Below are positions 8,374-16,391 of a stretch of DNA of 64,000 nucleotides, one piece after another; the stretch's first letter is position 1; every line of letters begins with the position of its first letter. The notes under the pieces were generated by a model. The model was not told where the DNA came from and made no database searches. It worked only from the letters and a program-made list of their open reading frames with translations. Origin of the DNA: a virus; IMG/VR virus record IMGVR_UViG_3300030061_002247, positions 18,878 through 82,877 of that record; one strand, 5' to 3'. A program made the translations under genes and the position numbers.

Positions 8374-8498
8374 TCTCCACACCCCTCGCATCTAAATTGT
8401 GAGAATGGTCTTTGACAGTTGGGACACATAGGTGTACCTTTCACCATGTGTGTGCTAGTGAGTCCCTGCCACCCGCAGTTGCATTTCGATATCATCAT
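8370..8498 (-). CDS. zinc-ribbon micro-protein, 42 aa
   Basis: Three cysteine pairs (CNC, CPNC, CEGC) in 42 residues. Start and stop overlap both neighbours by ATGA, supporting translation. No catalytic features; probably a nucleic-acid or protein-binding zinc ribbon. Confidence 0.5.
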   Translation of the reverse strand: MMISKCNCGWQGLTSTHMVKGTPMCPNCQRPFSQFRCEGCGE

Positions 8499-8623
8499 AT
8501 CCACCCGAATAGTTTCGCTAACACTAGCACTGAGAGTACGGTGTTCAAAGTAGCCGCTATCGTTCGATAGAGAGCCAACTCACCAAAGTGTTTCTGACTC
8601 CATTTCTCTACTTCATCACTCAT
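8495..8623 (-). CDS. small membrane-associated protein, 42 aa
   Basis: Polar N-terminus (MSDEVEKWSQ) then a hydrophobic helix (LNTVLSVLVLAKLFGWI) reaching the C-terminus, like a tail-anchored protein. The start is coupled to the upstream gene by TGATG and the stop to the zinc micro-protein by ATGA. Function unknown. Confidence 0.5.
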   Translation of the reverse strand: MSDEVEKWSQKHFGELALYRTIAATLNTVLSVLVLAKLFGWI

Positions 8624-8961
8624 CACTCTTCCTCCTGTGAAATATACTCAACTGATGCATTACATGAAGAACAATGCAAATGTGTCACTATACCTTCTTC
8701 ATCCATCAGGTCTTCTTTATCATAGTCTGCCTGCCAGATTAGTTTACCACCGCACCACCAACAGACATCTCTTCTAGGATACTGGTTTCTCTCTATGATT
8801 TTTTGTAAGTAGACACTCAAATCCATGGCCTCTTCCTGTGCGTGAGTCAACCACTCCAACGTGGTGAGAGGAGCGGTCTCCATAGTCACCCCATACTTCT
8901 CCTTGCCTACCGCTGCTCTTCCTTGTATCTTCTCGCAAACCTCATCTTCTATTCTACTCAT
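8623..8961 (-). CDS. MazG-like NTP pyrophosphohydrolase domain plus zinc ribbon
   Basis: 112 residues. The first half (GKEKYGVTM...WLTHAQEEAMDLSVYLQKII) has the RxxxGxxKYG...EExxD pattern of all-alpha NTP pyrophosphatase-like proteins common in phages. The second half has CWWCGGK and HCSSCNA, a zinc ribbon. Such enzymes would hydrolyse unwanted nucleotides. The full MazG metal-binding set is not evident, so activity is uncertain. ATG at 8961 is preferred because it overlaps the previous stop by ATGA; an in-frame start at 8997 lies inside the upstream gene. Confidence 0.5.
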   Translation of the reverse strand: MSRIEDEVCEKIQGRAAVGKEKYGVTMETAPLTTLEWLTHAQEEAMDLSVYLQKIIERNQYPRRDVCWWCGGKLIWQADYDKEDLMDEEGIVTHLHCSSCNASVEYISQEEE

Positions 8962-9089
8962 TTGTATTTCATCTCCCTTATTTCTTTTTGATACCATTTC
9001 TTTGCACAGTAGTCACAGAGTCCAAGTGTCTTGCCAAATGTACCCTCCATCTTTTCACCACACTTTGAACAATACTCATACTCAGCCAT
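8958..9089 (-). CDS. zinc-ribbon micro-protein, 43 aa
   Basis: Two CxxC knuckles (CSKCGEK and CDYCAKK) 17 residues apart and a basic helical tail. GGAGGAG precedes the ATG, which overlaps the PolB stop (TGATG). Directly following the polymerase suggests a co-translated accessory factor. Confidence 0.55.
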   Translation of the reverse strand: MAEYEYCSKCGEKMEGTFGKTLGLCDYCAKKWYQKEIREMKYK

Positions 9090-11470
9090 CACCACTCCTC
9101 CGGTAGACTACCTGATAGAGAGTCCAACTTCCATTCCATAGTGCTGTACACTGACTCTAGTTTCTTGTGTATCATCTTCTCTGTGATTGTCTCGTAGTCG
9201 ATGTCAAACTCATCTATCTCGGATGGGTCTCTGAAAGCAACTACCTCTGCCCACATTGACTTCCTCTTACTGAACTCAATTTGGTTAGGCATTGATTCAG
9301 GAGTTCTGGATATGTATACCCACTGTGCTCCGTCTCCGGGTTTGAATGGTTCATCAGGCTGCATGTTATCATTGTAGTACTTCGCCGCTCTAACAGCCAT
9401 TGGTACTACTGTTGTGTATTGATGGAACGGTTTCTTGACTCTACCGAAGGTAGCCACATCCTCTATGTTCACAGTACCATCCTTAAGAGAATTGACTATC
9501 GGTCTGATTGCTGCGTTTACCTCATCCTCAGAAGCACCTGTCCCTATTAGATTGAACGCTATGTCTTGCACCTTTTTGGTGATAGGAGCAGCGTTGGCTG
9601 CCTTCAACTCGAAACCTGTGACCTTCATCTTACCTTTCTCAGACTCAGGCCAAGTCTTGATACCGAAGTATCTGTTCTTGGTCTTGGTGCTAATCCAATA
9701 GTCGAAGTAAGCCTCCAACTCAACATCAAGATAAGGCATGTCCAACTTCTCCTGAGCAGATTTGGTTAGGTGCTTTGCTAGTGCCTCGGCTTCATCGAAC
9801 GGCACTTGTATGAATGCAGAGTCAGTGTGTCCGTACAGGGCAATGTGTCCCTGCTCCTCACTCTCTGACATTAGGAACTTGATACTCTCCCTACCTCTGT
9901 AGGTGATGGTCTTTCCAATGTCTAGGTCAGACCACATGCCCCCTATCTTTCGCATGGAAACCATACCGTAGAGAGCGTTGACTGCAACCTTGGTAGCAGT
10001 CTGTAACATGTCATATCCCAGTTTCTCATCCGGGTCAGTCGCTTCGTACATCTTCTTCTTGTACTCCTTTCTCAGAGCCAGCATCTCGACAACGACGCTA
10101 GGCAGAAGGCCTTGTTTGGTTTGCTCCCAGTGTGTTCCATTACCCACTGATTTAATCCCCTCACCACCATGTCTCCTCTTGGTCTCCCATGATAGGTTAT
10201 CACTGAGTATGATGTTAGGATAGAGTGACGCATAGTCTACGAGAGCAACACCCTCGTGTCTCCCATACTTGGGGTCTGGAATGAAAGCAGCCTGTAGTTC
10301 CTCTCTTGAGTTGGCCCTACCTGATGGTGCTTTCTTGTCTGTCCTTCGTGCAATCAATCCCCTGAAGTATCTAGTCACCTTGTTGGTGCTTGGGAAAGCC
10401 ACGCCACACAACTGCTGCATGGCTAGGTGGAAGTCGATTGCGTGTAGTTTCTCATCAACGTCTCTGAGTAGAGTGGTGTCCACCAGACAGTAGTCAACGA
10501 ACTCATCGAAGTACTCTCTCCAACCATTGTGCACAGTCATTCCCTCTATCCTGTTAGTGAGTTTCTCACCCAGTTCCAGTCTCTGTGCTACCCAGTCTAG
10601 TTTCCTGCTAGACATCTGTCCTCTACCTGACTTCTGCCAGATGGACTCAAAACCACTACCAGTCATACCACGAGCCGCACTGTCGTATACCAGACGACCC
10701 CTCAGTGGTTGTGCAGTGTCATCATAGAAACCCTGACCACCCTCTCTCAAGGGAGTCATGTAATGCAGAGGGCTTAGTCTGTTCATATCCTCTAGCCTTC
10801 TGACCAAGTGTGGAAGGTCAGCCCAATTACCAGCGTGTGCTACCAGTATGTCTGGGTTGCAGGCATCTAAGTACTGGAGGAAGCCCTCGTGCATGGCTGC
10901 CTCGCTCCCATACAGATGCAACACATAACCACCATGTCTGTCTATCCAATCAGTGGAGAAGTATTGCACTCCCTCCTTCCATGCGAATACCACAGGATGG
11001 TCTTCAAAGGTATCAACCACAGCCATGACTGTGGTGAAGTCTTCTTGGACATCCCACTCCAAGTCATAGTACCATATGCGTGGTATGAACTCAGGTATAC
11101 CGTCTGGGTATCTGTTGATGATGTACTGGTCTCTGTAGTCTAGGTCAGCCTCATAGGTATCTATCCTATCCTTGATGTTCCATAGGTTATCCGGTGAAGT
11201 GGTTGTCATCTTGATGAGTGGCACACCGTCAATACCCTCAGCCTCTTCATCGAAGTGGAACTCAGTGCCTTGGAAGTCTGCACATACCCTTGACTGCAAT
11301 CTCGGATTGATGTCTTTCCTGACCCAGCAGAACGGTTTGATGTAATCATCATCCTCAGATGTAATTATCCTCTCTTTCAATACACCATCCGCACCTCTAG
11401 TGCGTTCGTATATGTGAGGCAACTCGGTCCTGTCGAAGTCAGGATGAAACCAATCCACTATCATGCTCAT
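9089..11470 (-). CDS. family B DNA polymerase
   Basis: 793 residues from ATG at 11470, which overlaps the clamp gene stop by ATGA; an in-frame start at 11587 would lie far inside that gene. The proofreading exonuclease has YYDLEW (about residue 135), ILVAHAGNWADLPHL and YCLVDTTLL. Polymerase motif A is VDYASLYPNII, motif B KVAVNALYGM, motif C YGHTDS (about residue 546). In motif C the first Asp of the usual YGDTDS is His; the second, essential Asp remains. Presumed replicative polymerase working with the neighbouring clamp, clamp loader and primase. Confidence 0.95.
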   Translation of the reverse strand: MSMIVDWFHPDFDRTELPHIYERTRGADGVLKERIITSEDDDYIKPFCWVRKDINPRLQSRVCADFQGTEFHFDEEAEGIDGVPLIKMTTTSPDNLWNIKDRIDTYEADLDYRDQYIINRYPDGIPEFIPRIWYYDLEWDVQEDFTTVMAVVDTFEDHPVVFAWKEGVQYFSTDWIDRHGGYVLHLYGSEAAMHEGFLQYLDACNPDILVAHAGNWADLPHLVRRLEDMNRLSPLHYMTPLREGGQGFYDDTAQPLRGRLVYDSAARGMTGSGFESIWQKSGRGQMSSRKLDWVAQRLELGEKLTNRIEGMTVHNGWREYFDEFVDYCLVDTTLLRDVDEKLHAIDFHLAMQQLCGVAFPSTNKVTRYFRGLIARRTDKKAPSGRANSREELQAAFIPDPKYGRHEGVALVDYASLYPNIILSDNLSWETKRRHGGEGIKSVGNGTHWEQTKQGLLPSVVVEMLALRKEYKKKMYEATDPDEKLGYDMLQTATKVAVNALYGMVSMRKIGGMWSDLDIGKTITYRGRESIKFLMSESEEQGHIALYGHTDSAFIQVPFDEAEALAKHLTKSAQEKLDMPYLDVELEAYFDYWISTKTKNRYFGIKTWPESEKGKMKVTGFELKAANAAPITKKVQDIAFNLIGTGASEDEVNAAIRPIVNSLKDGTVNIEDVATFGRVKKPFHQYTTVVPMAVRAAKYYNDNMQPDEPFKPGDGAQWVYISRTPESMPNQIEFSKRKSMWAEVVAFRDPSEIDEFDIDYETITEKMIHKKLESVYSTMEWKLDSLSGSLPEEW

Positions 11471-12216
11471 GCCTCGTTCTTGATAACGAGGAAACTGTTG
11501 TCTTGTTGAATGAACAAGAAGGTGTTTTCCCCCATATGCAGAACGGCACTCCCCTCGTCTAGAAGAGATGTACAGTCCATCAGCCACTTCCCGAACTTAG
11601 ATTCAAACCTCTGGTTCGGGCCTTCTACATCTGTCAACTCGATGTCGATTGTCAATTGCATAGTGCCTTGTTTGCCTGCCCTGAGGAAGAACTCATTCTC
11701 CTCTGGGTGTAAAGATATCATGAAGTTAGGATATGCGAAGAAGTTCTTGAAACTAGATACCGACTTCAGGTTGGTTATGTCTATCGTTCCATGAGCCTCT
11801 AACTGCTTGTCCTTGTATGTGGTGAACATGCTCTTCTCCGTCTGCTTGAGAATCTTCTCAACGAACGGGACTTTGGAATAACTGTTGATGCTACTCATAG
11901 TGGGTACTTTCAAGGTCATGGAGTCGCACTTGACTGTGAGTTGCTTACCCATGTCCTGTTGGGTGAATACTACCTTAGCACCCTTGGCCTTCTTACAGAA
12001 CTGCACCACCTTCTTCAGGTCGGATATCCCTAGGTTGCCCTCACTCTTGACATCATCATGTGGTACTAACATGTGCCTGCGTAGGTAATGCGTGTCGTAT
12101 GCGATAGTACCAGTCAACCTAGCACCCGCTACCATCACCAGCAGGTCTTCCACATTCTCACCAAACGATGAGAGGAAGGCTAACGCCTTCTTCCTATCAA
12201 GAGTCACGTGTGTCAT
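11467..12216 (-). CDS. PCNA-like sliding clamp
   Basis: About 249 residues, the usual PCNA length. Pattern of two alpha-beta domains with LVMVAGARLTGTIAYDTHYL early and the C-terminal strand ENTFLFIQQDNSFLVI. Similarity is weak by eye, but its position between the RadA-like gene and PolB supports the call. The start at 12216 directly follows the upstream stop; ATG at 12231 is possible. It would tether PolB and the nucleases to DNA. Confidence 0.62.
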   Translation of the reverse strand: MTHVTLDRKKALAFLSSFGENVEDLLVMVAGARLTGTIAYDTHYLRRHMLVPHDDVKSEGNLGISDLKKVVQFCKKAKGAKVVFTQQDMGKQLTVKCDSMTLKVPTMSSINSYSKVPFVEKILKQTEKSMFTTYKDKQLEAHGTIDITNLKSVSSFKNFFAYPNFMISLHPEENEFFLRAGKQGTMQLTIDIELTDVEGPNQRFESKFGKWLMDCTSLLDEGSAVLHMGENTFLFIQQDNSFLVIKNEA

Positions 12217-12217
12217 A

Positions 12218-13234
12218 TCACAGACTTCCATCGTATAGTTCAGGTAGTCCAAGGAAGACAGCGGGCTTACCCACTTCAGTCACTAAGACTGTCCTCTTCT
12301 GTCCCTGTAGTTGTGCGTTGGTCTTACACTTATCGAACGTAGCAGTGTACTCACTCTTGACTAACTTACCTGTCTCGTCATCATAAGAGTCTTCCCTGTT
12401 CATAGTGATAATCTGGAATACGAAGTTGTTGCTTGCCTTCTCCCAATCAGGCCTCCACTTAGCCGCTTCCTCGTTCTTTCCGAAAGAGTAGTTGGTAATC
12501 CTAAGATGGGTTTCCCAGAAGATACGTACACCTTGTTTCACTAACCCTTTACATACAGCAGTTAGTTGATGGAATCTAGTTTTACGGATGGCCCAATCCC
12601 ACTGGTGGCCCACCTTCTTGTTCCAGTCTGCACTGTCGATACCATCCTTAGCCAGATTCAAATCAACGATACGCATGTTGTTTACACACACGCTGTCCCA
12701 CAAATCCACACCAGTGATGTGCACTCCCCATAGTCGAGGCCCATCATAGTCAGGTGCGTTCTGGTCCTTCGCTCTCTGCAAGGCGAACTGCATAATCTTC
12801 ATGACACGGTTGTGAGTCTCTGGATAATCATAAGCAGTCCTATCATTGGTCTGCATGACCCAAGTATCCCAACACCTAATGCGGTCATTGTCTGGATAGA
12901 AGGCACTCGCTGATGCTGAGCCACCTCCATCGAAGTCTAGAATCTCAAGGGTATCTCCCCTCTTGGTTGCTTCCTCGTCTTTGGTGAATGCGTCAAGCAC
13001 GATGGCCGACTTACCAGTGTTCTCGTGTCCAGCAATACCCACGAACATGTGGGTCTTGGGTCTGTTCTGATGCAGGTTAGTCAACTCAGCCCTCAGGTCT
13101 GCGAAGGCATCCATGTGAGCCTTCTTCGGTTGCTGAGTCATGGTTGCCTGTTGCATCGGCTGCGGTGTGTTCTGTAGTTCTAGTGGTGTGTCTTTCGACG
13201 CTTCCATCGCTTTTGCTTTACCGAATCCTGCCAT
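12218..13234 (-). CDS. RecA/RadA-like ATPase
   Basis: 338 residues. Walker A is GHENTGKS (69-76), with a likely Walker B hydrophobic strand WGVHITGVDLWD and downstream strand GVRIFWETHLR. The Gln/Pro-rich N-terminal 40 residues look unstructured. The fold fits the RecA/RadA/Sak4-type single-domain recombinases used by phages. It probably promotes strand annealing or exchange and lies beside the clamp and a possible ssDNA-binding protein. It could also be another P-loop ATPase of the same superfamily. Confidence 0.6.
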   Translation of the reverse strand: MAGFGKAKAMEASKDTPLELQNTPQPMQQATMTQQPKKAHMDAFADLRAELTNLHQNRPKTHMFVGIAGHENTGKSAIVLDAFTKDEEATKRGDTLEILDFDGGGSASASAFYPDNDRIRCWDTWVMQTNDRTAYDYPETHNRVMKIMQFALQRAKDQNAPDYDGPRLWGVHITGVDLWDSVCVNNMRIVDLNLAKDGIDSADWNKKVGHQWDWAIRKTRFHQLTAVCKGLVKQGVRIFWETHLRITNYSFGKNEEAAKWRPDWEKASNNFVFQIITMNREDSYDDETGKLVKSEYTATFDKCKTNAQLQGQKRTVLVTEVGKPAVFLGLPELYDGSL

Positions 13235-13494
13235 CAGTCCTCACTTTCCACTTGTTGTTGAGAAGGACCTTGTATCTCAAGTAAGTCTCTCTGTAGTTGT
13301 TGGAGACTTACATTGACACCGTTCACGAATGTCTCTAGCAGCCTGATAATAATCAGTCTGTTAGCAGATTGTGCTTGTATCTGCTGTGCTGCTTCAGAGA
13401 TTCTCTGTGCTTCGGCTGTCACCTGAGCCAACTGTTCTTTCAGTTCTGCGTTCATCGTTTCTACTTCTTTCTTACTCATTTTCTTTTCAGTCAT
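13234..13494 (-). CDS. small coiled-coil protein
   Basis: 86 residues: a long heptad-rich helix (KEQLAQVTAEAQRISEAAQQ), a short turn near AQSANRL, then a second helix and an acidic tail. It resembles a short prefoldin-like hairpin but is too short to assign. It lies between the RadA-like and putative ssDNA-binding genes, so it may be a recombination accessory or oligomerisation factor. Confidence 0.5.
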   Translation of the reverse strand: MTEKKMSKKEVETMNAELKEQLAQVTAEAQRISEAAQQIQAQSANRLIIIRLLETFVNGVNVSLQQLQRDLLEIQGPSQQQVESED

Positions 13495-13499
13495 TTACA

Positions 13500-14876
13500 T
13501 CACTCCTGTTTGTCTTCTTCGTCTTTCGACTTGGACTCTTCTCCTATGAACTGGGACATGTTGGTGTTACCACCCTGTGTCCTCTTTCGTATTCTTCTTG
13601 GGTCTGCGTAGATACCAAAGACATTCATCTTAGGACTCTCTACACCATCCCTCACACTCATACCTATTCTTCCAATCACGATGATTGATGACTTCTCAGC
13701 CCAAGGTATTTCCTCATCGCCTTTTCTAGCGACGAATGGATTCGAGTTGTCATGGCATGCTCCGCTAATCCAACATGATACCTCTGCCTGTGGTTTCTCA
13801 CCGTATTGGCTTTGCAGGGATATGTTGGTTAGGTTGAGGCTGAAGTTTCTCCCAGACTCATCATACGCACTCTCCCTACCTTCTGTGGATAGTCTGCTCA
13901 CACTGCCCTTTGTGAACACAATAGGGCCTGCTCTTCCAGTCTCACCGTTTATCTCGAAGGTTCTGCTACCTGTTGCATAGGCATCACTCAATGACTCAAG
14001 CGGTACATACAACTGATGGAACAAGTCGGATGCTAGGAACTTGTGTGGGTGAAGGAACTTTACCTCATCCTCATCCACGAAGTCCGTAGTGTACTCGATG
14101 TTCTCATGGAATCCTATACCAGTGCCAAGCACATCCCTGAAAGCCTCTGCTGCCTCTGGGTTAGGTGGCCTTACCTGTATTCTACATGGGTCTCCAACTT
14201 TCACGTGCATATCAGATGAATCTCCTAATGCATCAACTCTCCATAGTTTGATGTCCTTGTCGAACTCATTCTCATGGTTGCCCAAGAAGTAGTAGTTCCT
14301 ACCTAGTAGTGAAGGATACATGGGTCGCCCTGTTGTCCTTCCCATGAGACAGATGTACTTCCCGTCTATCCTGATACCCATTGAAGGCTCATCTTCGATA
14401 GGGTCGTTAGTATCTACAACACCATTGGCAGTTCGTATACCCCAGAAGTTACCCTGATGGAAATACTCACCAACGACACCGTTGTCTACTGCTTCCTTGT
14501 TGTTCATGACGAACTCTCTAGTTGCCCTGCTGACCATACCGCCCCTGCGGTCTGTCTTCTTAGCATCGACACCTACGAAGCATCCGACGAAGGGAACTGT
14601 GTTAGCCCCGCCACCTACTGTGCTTCGCCTCAACTGGATAAAGCACTGCTCTGCCCAGTCAATGAGTAAGTCCTCATCCTCTTCCATCCAGTCTTCACAT
14701 GCATGTTCGCTTTCAATGAAAGATAGGAAGTGCTTGATTACATCAGGCAACTTGTCTCCTGTTCTCTCTGCGTGCTTCTGCATGCGTTCTAGGACTCCCT
14801 CTGGTAGAGCCAGTGGATTGTCACTTGCATTCTCGGTTACTGCGTCATACTCATATTCATTGTTTTCATCATTCAT
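13500..14876 (-). CDS. possible ssDNA-binding protein (OB-fold), 458 aa
   Basis: No clear family motif. Beta-rich central and C-terminal parts (for example FSLNLTNISLQSQY and SSIIVIGRIGMS) and a strongly acidic terminal tail SKSKDEEDKQE, the latter being typical of phage and bacterial SSBs. Together with its position between RFC and RadA-like genes this suggests an RPA/SSB role. This is inference from context; the N-terminal 70 residues look helical and acidic. Confidence 0.35.
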   Translation of the reverse strand: MNDENNEYEYDAVTENASDNPLALPEGVLERMQKHAERTGDKLPDVIKHFLSFIESEHACEDWMEEDEDLLIDWAEQCFIQLRRSTVGGGANTVPFVGCFVGVDAKKTDRRGGMVSRATREFVMNNKEAVDNGVVGEYFHQGNFWGIRTANGVVDTNDPIEDEPSMGIRIDGKYICLMGRTTGRPMYPSLLGRNYYFLGNHENEFDKDIKLWRVDALGDSSDMHVKVGDPCRIQVRPPNPEAAEAFRDVLGTGIGFHENIEYTTDFVDEDEVKFLHPHKFLASDLFHQLYVPLESLSDAYATGSRTFEINGETGRAGPIVFTKGSVSRLSTEGRESAYDESGRNFSLNLTNISLQSQYGEKPQAEVSCWISGACHDNSNPFVARKGDEEIPWAEKSSIIVIGRIGMSVRDGVESPKMNVFGIYADPRRIRKRTQGGNTNMSQFIGEESKSKDEEDKQE

Positions 14877-15006
14877 GTTTCTTCATCTCCTTTATCTCAT
14901 TAAGGACTGCCTTCATCGTTATGTTCAGGTTGTCTATGCTGACTTGTATGCCAAGTAGACCACCTTGTATCGTTCTATCTAGTTCTTCTATTACACCACT
15001 ATTCAT
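14869..15006 (-). CDS. small helical protein, 45 aa
   Basis: MNSGVIEELD... then an amphipathic helix ending EIKEMKKHE. The start overlaps the RFC stop by ATGA and the end overlaps the next gene by 8 bases. Function unknown; length and helicity fit a small coiled-coil accessory. Confidence 0.45.
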   Translation of the reverse strand: MNSGVIEELDRTIQGGLLGIQVSIDNLNITMKAVLNEIKEMKKHE

Positions 15007-15956
15007 TGTTTCACTTCCTTTCTTAATCTCGCTACGAAGTAGTCGAGGAATGCTTGGTCGCTGTCAGGCCATTCGTATATGTGTGTCATCATATCACCGT
15101 ATACAGATAGCACTGTCCAGACTTTATCATCTTCATCCATGTTGAACAGGGATGATAGATTCTGATAGAAGGAACGCATCACGAAGAACCTGTCCCTTCC
15201 ATTGGAAACTGCCTTGTGGAATTGAATACGCATGTCCATCCACTCGTCTGTCAAAGCAGACAGGGCGGCTTGGCTCGGCCCACTGAAGTCACTCACCCTG
15301 TCCTTCAGGGCATGCATGTCATGCATGTGTAGTGATTCCAACACACCTACTGCTGACCTCAAGTCCCCACCCATGTAGGTGACGAGCCTTGGGAAGTAGT
15401 CCTTCCACACATCGAGAACACGCTCAGGCACTCCACACTTCTGACACACGTTGGTCAGATGCTTCGCACCCTCTTCACTGTCAACTGCCTTGAACTTGTA
15501 CACCACACACCTGCTCTTGATGGCAGGTCGTATCTTACTCTCATCATTGGCTGTGAATATGAATAGGCAGTTCTCTGTGCTGTTCTCTATAATCTGCCTC
15601 AATGCGTCCTGTGCGGCAGGAGTCAAACCATCAGCCTCATCAAGAAGGATGACCTTCCTGTCTGCCATGTATGGGCTAGTCTGTGCTGCCTGCTTCAGGA
15701 ACACACGAATGAACTCGATGCCCCTCTCATCACTGGCGTTGCACTCATAGTAATCACAGTCTATCGCTCTGTCTAGCATCTGTCTGGCAATCACACGAGC
15801 CGCTGTGGTCTTACCCACACCACTCTGACCAACGAAGAGCAAGGAGTCTGGATAGGAGTCGTTCGCTTTCCAGTTCAAGGCATCCTTGGTGAATGCCTGC
15901 TGTCCCACTATGTCTTCAAACTCGGTGGGTCTACCAATCTCATTCCACGACTTCAT
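15003..15956 (-). CDS. RFC small subunit-like clamp loader
   Basis: 317 residues. Walker A VGQSGVGKTT (residues 42-51), Walker B VILLDEAD (102-109), the SRC motif (AIKSRCVVYKF) and CNASDERG, all diagnostic for replication factor C small subunits. It loads the PCNA-like clamp using ATP. Only one subunit is seen, so it likely forms a homo-pentamer or uses a host large subunit. A copy of the shared extended TATA promoter lies 15-37 bases upstream, so transcripts would start at or near the ATG. Confidence 0.93.
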   Translation of the reverse strand: MKSWNEIGRPTEFEDIVGQQAFTKDALNWKANDSYPDSLLFVGQSGVGKTTAARVIARQMLDRAIDCDYYECNASDERGIEFIRVFLKQAAQTSPYMADRKVILLDEADGLTPAAQDALRQIIENSTENCLFIFTANDESKIRPAIKSRCVVYKFKAVDSEEGAKHLTNVCQKCGVPERVLDVWKDYFPRLVTYMGGDLRSAVGVLESLHMHDMHALKDRVSDFSGPSQAALSALTDEWMDMRIQFHKAVSNGRDRFFVMRSFYQNLSSLFNMDEDDKVWTVLSVYGDMMTHIYEWPDSDQAFLDYFVARLRKEVKQ

Positions 15957-16387
15957 ACACTATTCCTCTCTTGTTCCTTTATATGAGAAAGCCCCTCATC
16001 CGCTTTTTTGACCCATTCTACGAAGGCCTCGTAGTCTCTTGGTGGTGGGTTGTCAATCACCCACTTCAGAGATAGGTAGCCTTCCTTGTCCACCAGCCTA
16101 TCCTCTAACTTGAAGTGACCTATCATAGTCATCCACTTGTTCACCTCGTCTGCTCTGCTCATCTTCTCACGGTAGGGTAAATCGAATCTCTCCAATACCT
16201 CGTTCAGAAAAAGAAAACGATTTTCAGTTTCACTTTGTTGTTGCTTTATATGTGAACGAAATGAGATGGAACGTAGTACCCTGAATCCATTTGTGGATGA
16301 GGCACTCTTCTGGATGCTGAAGTTGAACTTCAAATCAGCACACAGAAAGCCTAAACCAAACCAGAAATTATCAGGATGTAATGTCAT
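15953..16387 (-). CDS. uncharacterised protein, 144 aa
   Basis: Contains HPDNFWFGLGFLCADLKF, a SFRSHIKQQQ basic patch and LRSISFRS; the C-terminus reads GLSHIKEQERNSV, partly imposed by the embedded promoter. ATG at 16387 (after GAGTTGA) is favoured over 16402. The stop overlaps the RFC start by ATGA. No family recognised; it sits between ligase-like and clamp-loader genes. Confidence 0.5.
   Translation of the reverse strand: MTLHPDNFWFGLGFLCADLKFNFSIQKSASSTNGFRVLRSISFRSHIKQQQSETENRFLFLNEVLERFDLPYREKMSRADEVNKWMTMIGHFKLEDRLVDKEGYLSLKWVIDNPPPRDYEAFVEWVKKADEGLSHIKEQERNSV
15971..15993 (-). promoter_or_regulatory. extended TATA promoter, copy 1 (RFC unit)
   Basis: Minus strand reads CTTTCTCATATAAAGGAAC. 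The TATA centre is 25 bases before the RFC ATG, so a leaderless mRNA is expected. It lies inside the coding end of the upstream gene, where it encodes LSHIKEQ. Confidence 0.75.
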
Positions 16388-16391
16388 TGTA

